Shown here: piece after piece, positions 1 through 5,417 of the stretch
Layout: each line of letters opens with the position of its first letter
Position numbering within the stretch: the first letter of the stretch is position 1
DNA from: Syntrophomonadaceae bacterium
GTDB taxonomy: Bacteria; Bacillota; Dethiobacteria; DTU022
NCBI GenBank assembly: GCA_003566935.1
Contig: PXBM01000280.1
Span: 1 to 5,417, forward strand
Length of the DNA: 5,417 bases
Direction of reading: 5' to 3'
Notes under the pieces: generated by a model
Told to the model about the DNA's origin: nothing
Seen by the model: the letters and a program-made list of their open reading frames with translations, nothing else
Database searches by the model: none
Made by a program: the position numbers and the translations under genes

Positions 1-838
1 GGGCTTCGACTTTTTCTCCCACACCGACAAATTTTACGGGACATCCAGTAACAGCATTTACAGATAAGGCGGCTCCGCCCCGGGTATCTCCATCCAGCTT
101 TGTTAATATTACCCCGGTCAATCCGACTGATTCATTAAATGAAGCAGCAGCATTTACTGCATCCTGCCCGGTCATTGCATCTACAACCAAGAGCACCTCA
201 TGAGGATTTACGGCTTCCTTGATTGCTGCAACTTCAGACATCATTTCCTGGTCTATATGAAGCCTGCCGGCAGTATCAAAAATAACTGTGTCATGATTAT
301 CCTTTTCAGCCAGCTTTAAGCCCTCTCTGCAGATATCAACAGGGTCTGCTTCTTCATTACTGTAAACTTTTTCTCCAACGGATTCACTAAAAACCTGAAG
401 CTGCTTAACAGCACCAGGTCGGTAAATATCAGCAGCGACAAGAAGAGGGTTTTTTCCGGAACGACGCAGGTAAGAAGCAAGCTTAACAACAGTTGTTGTC
501 TTTCCTGAACCCTGCAGACCAACGATCATGATCGCCGTCGGTCCTTTGTCGGCAGTAATTAAATCACTTTGTTTTTCACCCATCAGCCTGGTCATTTCTT
601 CGTTGACAATCTTGACAACCTGCTGACCGGGCGTCAGGCTGTTCATCACTTCCTGTCCGACTGCTCTTTCCCTGAGCGAAGTTATAAAGTCTTTTACAAC
701 TTTAAAGTTAACATCAGCTTCCAGCAAGGCCAGTTTTATCTGGCGCATTGCATTATCAACATCTTTTTCGTTGAGCTTACCTTTGCCACGCAGTTGTTTT
801 AAAGTATTCTGCAGTTTATCGGCAAGGTTAGAAAACAT
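1..838 (-). CDS. ffh: Signal recognition particle GTPase Ffh (SRP54), 3' partial
   Basis: Protein component of the signal recognition particle, which binds signal sequences on ribosomes with SRP RNA and delivers them to FtsY at the membrane. The 279 visible codons begin MFSNLADKLQ, a typical Ffh start. The N domain carries ALLEADVN at about residues 37-44. The G domain has P-loop GLQGSGKTT (107-115), the insertion-box motif DIYRPGAVKQL (137-147), DTAGR (188-192), TKLDGDTRGG (246-255) and GVGEK (272-276). The usual length is about 445-450 residues, so the rest of the G domain and the whole methionine-rich M domain (signal peptide and RNA binding) lie beyond the left edge. The frame is open to position 1. 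Two valines follow GKTTT where small residues are commoner, a mild variation. The gene starts 82 nt after ylxM with no terminator between, so it is probably cotranscribed. The family call is secure; completeness cannot be judged. Confidence 0.97.
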   Translation of the reverse strand, partial: MFSNLADKLQNTLKQLRGKGKLNEKDVDNAMRQIKLALLEADVNFKVVKDFITSLRERAVGQEVMNSLTPGQQVVKIVNEEMTRLMGEKQSDLITADKGPTAIMIVGLQGSGKTTTVVKLASYLRRSGKNPLLVAADIYRPGAVKQLQVFSESVGEKVYSNEEADPVDICREGLKLAEKDNHDTVIFDTAGRLHIDQEMMSEVAAIKEAVNPHEVLLVVDAMTGQDAVNAAASFNESVGLTGVILTKLDGDTRGGAALSVNAVTGCPVKFVGVGEKVEA

Positions 839-848
839 ATTCAGACAA

Positions 849-852
849 CCCC
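849..852 (-). promoter_or_regulatory. Candidate weak Shine-Dalgarno site for ffh
   Basis: On the minus strand the only G-rich run near the ffh start is GGGGTT, with 10 nt between the GGGG and the ATG. It matches the AGGAGG consensus poorly, in contrast to the near-perfect sites before ftsY and ylxM. The ATG is still the best start: an in-frame TAA lies at 857-859, and the encoded N-terminus aligns with the usual Ffh beginning. Confidence 0.45.
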
Positions 853-920
853 AATTTTAATCTTTTTAAAAAATAATTCCTGCTATCACCCATGTGACAA
901 AACATTTACGGCACCGGTTG

Positions 921-1268
921 TCACTGCTCAATGGTTGAGCGCAGTCTGGCAATGATACTCTTTAATTCTCCAAGTTCCTGTTCAGTCGGTTGATCTTTGT
1001 CAAGCATAGTTTCAGCATCACCAATTAGCTGCTGCTGAACCTGAAAGAGCCGGTAAAGGCCCAGTTTATCCTCCAGGTTTTCCAATGATGCAGTTGCCCG
1101 GTTGATTAAGTCATGGACAGCCTGCCGGCTTATATTGTATTCTTCGGCAATTTCACCAAGAGAATAGTCGTTACTGTAGTAAAGCTTTAATATGTCCTGC
1201 TGCCTGCTGGTTAACAGCGACGAATAGATATCGTAGAGTACACTTATCTTTATACGCAGATCAAGCAT
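921..1268 (-). CDS. ylxM: YlxM/UPF0122 family helix-turn-helix protein
   Basis: Small protein of 115 residues, close to the family's usual 105-120. In Gram-positives the gene is typically found beside ffh, and YlxM has been described as an SRP-associated factor that binds SRP components and modulates the GTPase cycle. The sequence resembles sigma-70 region 4: LTSRQQDILKLYY (19-31) leads into a helix-turn-helix, SLGEIAEEYNISRQAVHDLINRA (36-58), with the typical family motif ISRQAVHD. A helical, charged C-terminal tail follows (about 60-115). The start is fixed by AGGAGG 5 nt upstream of the ATG. The gene lies 86 nt after ftsY, with its own candidate promoter and a dyad in that gap, and 82 nt before ffh. 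The HTH could bind DNA or RNA; which one is not visible here. The family call rests on both sequence and the conserved ftsY-ylxM-ffh order. Confidence 0.95.
   Translation of the reverse strand: MLDLRIKISVLYDIYSSLLTSRQQDILKLYYSNDYSLGEIAEEYNISRQAVHDLINRATASLENLEDKLGLYRLFQVQQQLIGDAETMLDKDQPTEQELGELKSIIARLRSTIEQ
923..945 (-). other. Hairpin overlapping the 3' end of ylxM
   Basis: In plus-strand terms ACTGCTCAA (923-931) is complementary to TTGAGC-GC-AGT (935-945) around a 3-nt loop. This gives six pairs, a 2-nt bulge, then three more pairs. The structure covers the last codons of ylxM and reaches into its TGA stop. No U-run follows on the transcribed strand (the next bases are CAACCGG), so it is not a standard intrinsic terminator. 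It could affect mRNA processing or stability, or be a chance outcome of coding sequence. Confidence 0.4.
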
Positions 1269-1273
1269 TGCTT

Positions 1274-1279
1274 CCTCCT
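1274..1279 (-). promoter_or_regulatory. Shine-Dalgarno site of ylxM (AGGAGG)
   Basis: A perfect AGGAGG lies on the minus strand, 5 nt before the ylxM ATG, and fixes that start. Its first two bases are also the last bases of the 3' arm of the upstream dyad (1278-1301), so folding of that hairpin could partly limit ribosome access. Confidence 0.9.
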
Positions 1280-1301
1280 GTAAAGCCTTTTACCTTTACA
1301 G
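1278..1301 (-). promoter_or_regulatory. 24-nt perfect dyad (8-bp arms, 8-nt spacer) before ylxM
   Basis: The arms CTGTAAAG and CTTTACAG are exact inverted complements separated by 8 nt. The dyad sits between the candidate -10 box (1306-1311) and the ylxM Shine-Dalgarno site and touches both neighbourhoods. As DNA it is placed like an operator over the expected transcription start. As RNA it would be an A/U-rich hairpin abutting the ribosome binding site. No U-tract follows, so it is not a terminator. The symmetry is directly visible; the function is inference. Confidence 0.6.
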
Positions 1302-1305
1302 ACGA

Positions 1306-1334
1306 AGTATAACAAAAAAGCAGTATTCTGGCAA
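1306..1334 (-). promoter_or_regulatory. Candidate sigma-A promoter for ylxM-ffh
   Basis: On the minus strand the -35 box is TTGCCA (1334-1329), followed by a 17-nt spacer and the -10 box TATACT (1311-1306). Each box matches 5 of 6 consensus bases, the spacing is optimal, and TGT directly before the -10 makes it an extended -10. The expected start is near 1297-1299, which would give a leader of about 30 nt before ylxM. It lies just after the ftsY stop, in the ftsY-ylxM gap, so ylxM and ffh may be expressed both from upstream read-through and from this internal promoter. Confidence 0.7.
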
Positions 1335-1354
1335 CCATTAATTTAGGGAATAGT

Positions 1355-2266
1355 TTATGACTCCAGGAGGGCACGGGCAAACTGAGCAGGTTCGAAAGGA
1401 GCAAGATCTTCCATCTTTTCACCCAAACCAACATAACGAACGGGAATACCAAGGGAATCCTGGATACTGACTACAATCCCCCCGCGGGCAGTACCGTCTA
1501 ATTTTGTAAGGATCAAACCGCTAACAGGAAGTGACTGATTAAAACTTTTAGCCTGGGCAACAGCATTTTGACCCGTAGTTGCATCTAAAACAAGCAGAAC
1601 CTGGTGCGGTGCACCTTCCTGGCAGCGTCCGACAACCCGGTTAATTTTGTTCAACTCTTCCATCAGGTTAAATTTATTATGCAACCTGCCGGCTGTATCA
1701 CCAATTACCACATCGATACCACGAGCCCGGGCTGAGCTCATGGCATCAAAAAATAAGGCTGAAGGGTCTGAACCAGCCTGTTGTTTGATCATTTCAACCC
1801 CGGCTCTTTCTGCCCAAATTTCGAGCTGCTCAATGGCCGCAGCCCGAAAAGTATCCCCTGCAACCAGGAGCACAGATTTCCCTTCTTGCTTGTACAGGTT
1901 TGCAAGTTTTGCCGCAGAAGTTGTCTTGCCGGAGCCATTTACCCCTACCAGGAGAATAACATGAGGCTCACCTTTAATCTGGATATCATCTTCTGATGGA
2001 GTCGTCATTAAAGCTGTCAGCTTTTCAACAAGTAGCTCTTTTACCTCTGCTCTCTCTTTTAGCTTTGATTCCTTTACTCCATCTCTCAGTTCTTCAACCA
2101 GGCGCAGGGTAGTTTCTACGCCAACATCTCCGCTGACAAGAATTTCTTCCAATTCCTCATAAAATTCTTCGTCTATCTCACCGCTGCTGAACAGACTGCC
2201 CAGACGATCTATAAAACCGGTCTTGTTGCCGGAAAGGCTGTTTCTAAACTTGTTGAAAAAACTCAT
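1355..2266 (-). CDS. ftsY: Signal recognition particle receptor FtsY
   Basis: Membrane-associated GTPase that receives SRP-bound ribosomes. It forms a heterodimer with Ffh in which both activate GTP hydrolysis, releasing the nascent chain to SecYEG. The protein is complete at 303 residues, slightly shorter than the roughly 330 of Bacillus FtsY. It lacks the long acidic A domain of E. coli FtsY. The N-terminus (FFNKFRNSL, then FIDRLGSLF) looks like the amphipathic membrane-binding segment, followed by the N domain (about 25-95, ending near LLVEKLTALM). The G domain has P-loop GVNGSGKTT (108-116), DTFRAAAIEQL (138-148), DTAGR (190-194), TKLDGTARGG (254-263) and GLGEKMEDLAPF (280-291). All catalytic motifs are intact. 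The start follows the smc stop by 5 nt and has a good ribosome site, so translation is probably coupled to smc. Confidence 0.98.
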   Translation of the reverse strand: MSFFNKFRNSLSGNKTGFIDRLGSLFSSGEIDEEFYEELEEILVSGDVGVETTLRLVEELRDGVKESKLKERAEVKELLVEKLTALMTTPSEDDIQIKGEPHVILLVGVNGSGKTTSAAKLANLYKQEGKSVLLVAGDTFRAAAIEQLEIWAERAGVEMIKQQAGSDPSALFFDAMSSARARGIDVVIGDTAGRLHNKFNLMEELNKINRVVGRCQEGAPHQVLLVLDATTGQNAVAQAKSFNQSLPVSGLILTKLDGTARGGIVVSIQDSLGIPVRYVGLGEKMEDLAPFEPAQFARALLES

Positions 2267-2271
2267 TTAAA

Positions 2272-5200
2272 TTAACTCCTCTTGCTGGAAATAAGATTAT
2301 CTTCTATTTTCAATGACATCAGGCGGGAAACCCCCGGTTCCGGCATGGTGACTCCATATAACACCTCGGCCTCCTCCATTGTTCTTTTCCGGTGTGTTAT
2401 CATGATAAATTGAGCCTGCTGGACTGAACGCTTTAGAAACCTGGTAAACCTTGACAGGTTGGCATCATCCAGGGTAGATTCCACTTCATCTAGCAGGTAA
2501 AAAGGAGCCGGTTTGAAGCGCAGGATTGCAAATACCAGGGCAATAGCGGTTAGCACTTTTTCACCTGCTGACAAAAGTGTAATGTTCTGCAGTTTTTTCC
2601 CCGGTGGCTGCGCTACTATTTCTATACCAGATTCCAGGACGTTATCAGGATCAGTTAGCCTGAGCACAACTTTACCACCTTCGAAGAGCTCTTCGAATGT
2701 TATTTTCATGTTTTCACTGATCTGCTTAAAGGCAATATTAAAATAATACTCCATGCGCTGATCTATTTCTGCCAGGACTTTTTGCAGGGATGCTTCGCCT
2801 TTTTGAAGATCGTCTCTTTGATCCTTTAGAAAATTAATTCTTTCTTCCAGCCTGGCCAGTTCGTCTATCGCACCAAGATTAACTTCTCCAAGTTCTTCCA
2901 AATCTTCTTTCAGGTTATCAATCAACCTTCTACTTTCTTCAGGGTCATATTCCTCTTCAAGATTAACCAGTTCCAAACTCTTAAATTGCTCTTTAAAGCG
3001 CATTTCCTGGTAATTAATCTCTGTTTCCAGCCTGGTCTGCTCAACCGAAAGCTGGCGTTCCCTTTTTTCCTGGCGAGACAATTGACTCTGCCTGCGCTTG
3101 CCTTGCTCTTCCAGGTCAATTAGGTCAGCTTCAACCTGGTTAACCTGCTTATTCTTTTCTTCGACCTCAGCTATCAAATCTGCCTTTTCTTTAGTCAGAT
3201 TGTCAATTTCCGATTTTATCAAGGCCTGTTTACTTTGATTGTCTTCCAATTCTCTTGTATATTTCTCATATTCACTATTTTTATCTTCTATTTCTGCGGC
3301 AGGGCTTTTTAAATTCTTTTCAATTTCTTCGATCCTTGCAGCTATAGCATCACGCTGTTCAGTGTAAGATGTAATTTTTACCATTAGTCCGGTTATTTCC
3401 TGTTCCATGGAATTCTTCTGTTCAATAAATTCTCTGTATTCTTCTTTTACTCCGGATAGCTCTTTATCCAGAGTTTCTACAGACTGGCTGTATTCTTTTA
3501 TATCGGAATTAAGCAAAACCAACCGCTCTTCTATTTCCTGTTCTTCGTTATCAAGTTCCTGAAGATTGTTATTAAGCGATTGGTATTTATCCTGCAGGTT
3601 ATCCTGCTCATTCTTGACCTGATCATGCTCTTTTTGCAGGTCATTCAACTGCTTTTCAAGATTATTTTTAGCCTGCCCGGCCTGTTCAGCAGCATTTTCT
3701 GCCATCATCAAGCTATCTTTTTCCTGCTTTACAGCGCTTTCAGCCTTATTGACTTCATTTTGAATCTGCTTTTGCATGTTAAGCAGTTCCTCGATCTCCT
3801 TACGCCTGCCGAGAGGCATCCCGGCATTGCGCTTAGGCAGGCTACCACCTCTCATAATACCTCCGGGATTAATCATTTCGCCCTCCAGGGTAACAACTCT
3901 GCAGCTGTATTTAATATGGCGTGCAGCTTTAGAAGCAGATTGCAGATCTCTACAGACAAGGACTGAAGAAAGCAGATAGTCAATTGCTTTACGATATGAC
4001 TGATCAGCATCTACGAGCTCCGAAGCCTTGCCGAAGACCCCGTCAAGTTCACGCCATCCATCAAAACGTTCCAGTGGATCAGCTGCAGGCTTCAAAATAT
4101 CTAGTGGTAAAAAAGTAGCCCAACCTTTATTGTTTTCCTTGAGATAAAGAATTGCATTTTGCACGGATTTTTCAGACTCAGCGACCAGGTATTGTAGTGA
4201 ACTGCCCAGGGCCGATTCAACAGCCTGGACATAGCGGTTATCAATCGATATCAAGTCCGCAACGGGCCCGACCACACCTGGCAACTTGTTACGGGCCTGC
4301 ATTACTTCTTTAACACCACGGTAATAACCTGAAAGGGCATTATCCTGCTCCTTCAACAAATTAAGCCGGCTGTTAATATCATGGAGACTTTCTTTCTGCT
4401 TCTGCTCAAAAGATAACGCCTGTTCCAGTTTACTTCTGGCCTGCTTTAAGCTTTCAATTTCTTTCTCTGCAGTTGTTAAAGCGGAAGCATACTTATTTTT
4501 CAAGTCCTGCAGGTCATTATTAAGGTGAGAAGCCCTGTCTTTAATGGCTGTTATCTTATCCTGAAGCGTTTCCTGATCAGTTTTAAGAGCTTGCTTTTGT
4601 GTTTTAAGCCGCTCCCGGCGCTTTTCAAGCTCTTCTATCGTAGAAGCAGCCGCCTCTTTGCGGGCACCCTTTTTATATATTTCTTCCTGTTTTTTCTCAA
4701 CTTCCTCTGCCAGGGCCGTCGATTTATGCTCTGCCAGCTTTTTCTTCAGATGCTCAAGCTCTTCGTTTAACTCTACCAGTTCTTCATTTTTTACCTGTAA
4801 ATCGTTTTCTGCTCGCTTTTTCTGCTGTTCATATTCTTCCATTAATACTTCCAGGTGCCGGACACGCTGCCTGTTTTGTTCGATCTGTTCACGAAAGCGA
4901 TTTTCCCTTTCTTGTAATATTTTGCTTTCGCTTTCTTTATGCTCAAGGTTGCGAGACACTTCGCTTAATTTTTGTTCTAACTCTTTCCTGTGTCTTTGCA
5001 GATCCTGAAACCGGTTTTTCAAGTCCTGGATTTCTTTTTCATGCTGTCCACCCTGAGCAGCAGATTTCAGAAGGGCATCGTTTAAATTTTGCAGCTGCTT
5101 GTTTACTTTTTCCAATTGCTGCTGCGATTGCTGCAGTTGATGTGAAAGAAGCCTTTTTTCCTGTTCATCGGCTCTTTCCTGAAGGGACTTGTAACGCCTG

Positions 5201-5417
5201 GTTACTTCAGCCTGGGTCTGCAAAGGTTCGACCTGGGTTTCCAGCTCATAGATTAAATCCTGAACACGGACAAGGTTATCCCTGGTTTCATCCAGTCGGC
5301 GGCGGGCTTCTTTTTTTCGGATTTTATATTTTAGGATTCCAGCCGCCTCTTCAAAAATTTCGCGCCTCTCTTCAGGGCGGCTGTTTATAATTTCATCCAC
5401 GCGGCCCTGTCCGATTA
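2272..5417 (-). CDS. smc: Chromosome partition protein SMC, 5' partial
   Basis: ATPase that, as a dimer with ScpA and ScpB, organises and helps segregate the chromosome. The open frame runs to the window edge, and its first visible residues read IGQGRVDEI, a conserved motif of the N-terminal head. The GTG at 5398-5400 is thus the internal valine of that motif, not a start. By family comparison (about 1190 residues) some 140 N-terminal residues with Walker A are outside. Counting that valine as 1, an N-terminal coiled coil rich in Glu, Gln and Lys covers about 30-350. The hinge covers about 355-520 (LSGYYRGVKEV, LPGVVGPVADLI, ATFLPLD, INPGGIMRGGS). The C-terminal coil covers about 525-885 and the C-terminal head 885-1042. 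The head has the ABC signature LSAGE (943-947, family norm LSGGE), Walker B FYLLDE (967-972), D-loop Leu-Asp (977-978), the switch His in ITHRK (1003) and LYGVTMPEPGVS. The frame is uninterrupted and ends in TAA, 5 nt before ftsY. Confidence 0.98.
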   Translation of the reverse strand, partial: IGQGRVDEIINSRPEERREIFEEAAGILKYKIRKKEARRRLDETRDNLVRVQDLIYELETQVEPLQTQAEVTRRYKSLQERADEQEKRLLSHQLQQSQQQLEKVNKQLQNLNDALLKSAAQGGQHEKEIQDLKNRFQDLQRHRKELEQKLSEVSRNLEHKESESKILQERENRFREQIEQNRQRVRHLEVLMEEYEQQKKRAENDLQVKNEELVELNEELEHLKKKLAEHKSTALAEEVEKKQEEIYKKGARKEAAASTIEELEKRRERLKTQKQALKTDQETLQDKITAIKDRASHLNNDLQDLKNKYASALTTAEKEIESLKQARSKLEQALSFEQKQKESLHDINSRLNLLKEQDNALSGYYRGVKEVMQARNKLPGVVGPVADLISIDNRYVQAVESALGSSLQYLVAESEKSVQNAILYLKENNKGWATFLPLDILKPAADPLERFDGWRELDGVFGKASELVDADQSYRKAIDYLLSSVLVCRDLQSASKAARHIKYSCRVVTLEGEMINPGGIMRGGSLPKRNAGMPLGRRKEIEELLNMQKQIQNEVNKAESAVKQEKDSLMMAENAAEQAGQAKNNLEKQLNDLQKEHDQVKNEQDNLQDKYQSLNNNLQELDNEEQEIEERLVLLNSDIKEYSQSVETLDKELSGVKEEYREFIEQKNSMEQEITGLMVKITSYTEQRDAIAARIEEIEKNLKSPAAEIEDKNSEYEKYTRELEDNQSKQALIKSEIDNLTKEKADLIAEVEEKNKQVNQVEADLIDLEEQGKRRQSQLSRQEKRERQLSVEQTRLETEINYQEMRFKEQFKSLELVNLEEEYDPEESRRLIDNLKEDLEELGEVNLGAIDELARLEERINFLKDQRDDLQKGEASLQKVLAEIDQRMEYYFNIAFKQISENMKITFEELFEGGKVVLRLTDPDNVLESGIEIVAQPPGKKLQNITLLSAGEKVLTAIALVFAILRFKPAPFYLLDEVESTLDDANLSRFTRFLKRSVQQAQFIMITHRKRTMEEAEVLYGVTMPEPGVSRLMSLKIEDNLISSKRS
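2276..2281 (-). promoter_or_regulatory. Shine-Dalgarno site of ftsY inside the smc 3' end
   Basis: GAGGAG on the minus strand lies 9 nt before the ftsY ATG. It is contained in the last two sense codons of smc (Arg-Ser) just before its TAA. Ribosomes finishing smc would therefore pass over the ftsY initiation site, which suggests translational coupling. Confidence 0.85.

Noticed and set aside
316..522. 68-codon minus-strand frame within ffh
   Set aside because: It is an out-of-frame shadow of the ffh G domain, whose own frame carries all GTPase motifs.
884..899. Short inverted repeat TCAC-CCAT-GTGA in the ylxM-ffh gap
   Set aside because: It has only four pairs and a mismatch on extension, within chance expectation.
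880..900. Possible promoter for ffh: TTGTCA (900-895) with AATTAT 16 nt downstream
   Set aside because: The -10 matches only four of six bases and no extended -10 is present. It is too weak to list, given the A/T-rich background.
1261..1452. 63-codon minus-strand frame overlapping the end of ftsY, the gap and the ylxM start
   Set aside because: It is a frame-shifted reading of the ftsY 3' end, resembles no known protein and overlaps two certain genes plus the promoter region.
3580..5390. Several plus-strand frames opposite smc, rich in Phe, Leu, Ser and Cys
   Set aside because: They are the antisense of Glu/Lys/Gln-rich coiled-coil codons, which yields hydrophobic and Ser/Cys-rich artefacts. 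They have no family resemblance, and the smc frame is certain.
5398..5400. GTG as the start codon of smc, giving a 1042-residue protein
   Set aside because: The in-frame codons upstream read IGQGR, which with V-D-E-I forms the conserved SMC head motif. The frame stays open to the window edge, so the gene is truncated by the window, not started here.
2272..5417. Repetitive-looking TTC/TTT/CTG-rich sequence on the plus strand
   Set aside because: It reflects heptad coiled-coil composition of SMC on the minus strand; no exact tandem repeat or low-complexity array was seen.

Overview
The window holds a segment of the conserved smc-ftsY-ylxM-ffh cluster of Bacillota (Firmicutes), with all genes on the minus strand. 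Transcription therefore runs from high to low coordinates. The presence of ylxM (a small helix-turn-helix protein) between ftsY and ffh, the short FtsY without a long acidic N-terminal domain, and strong AGGAGG-type Shine-Dalgarno sites all point to a Gram-positive of the Bacilli/Clostridia type. Moderate base composition and the protein style suggest a clostridial (anaerobic) lineage, but genus cannot be read from the sequence. This looks like core chromosome. I see no insertion sequence, phage gene, CRISPR array, tRNA, rRNA or plasmid function.

Layout in transcription order: (1) 5417-2272, smc, missing its N-terminal part (Walker A head) beyond the window edge. The visible part has the N-terminal coil, hinge, C-terminal coil and C-terminal ATPase head. 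(2) 2266-1355, ftsY, the complete SRP receptor GTPase, starting 5 nt after the smc stop, with its ribosome binding site inside the last smc codons. (3) 1268-921, ylxM, complete, preceded by an 86-nt gap holding a good sigma-A-type promoter candidate and a 24-nt dyad that runs into the ylxM Shine-Dalgarno site. (4) 838-1, ffh, the SRP GTPase, covering the N and G domains. Its methionine-rich M domain lies beyond the left edge. The 82-nt ylxM-ffh gap holds only a weak ribosome binding site and no terminator.

Together ftsY and ffh encode the two GTPases that dock ribosome-nascent chains at the membrane. YlxM is the small SRP-associated protein of Gram-positives. SMC is the chromosome-condensing ATPase and is linked here by gene order, not by mechanism. 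The least ordinary parts are regulatory: the promoter/dyad/Shine-Dalgarno arrangement before ylxM, a hairpin over the end of ylxM, and a non-consensus ABC signature (LSAGE) in SMC. I found no clearly new biological system.
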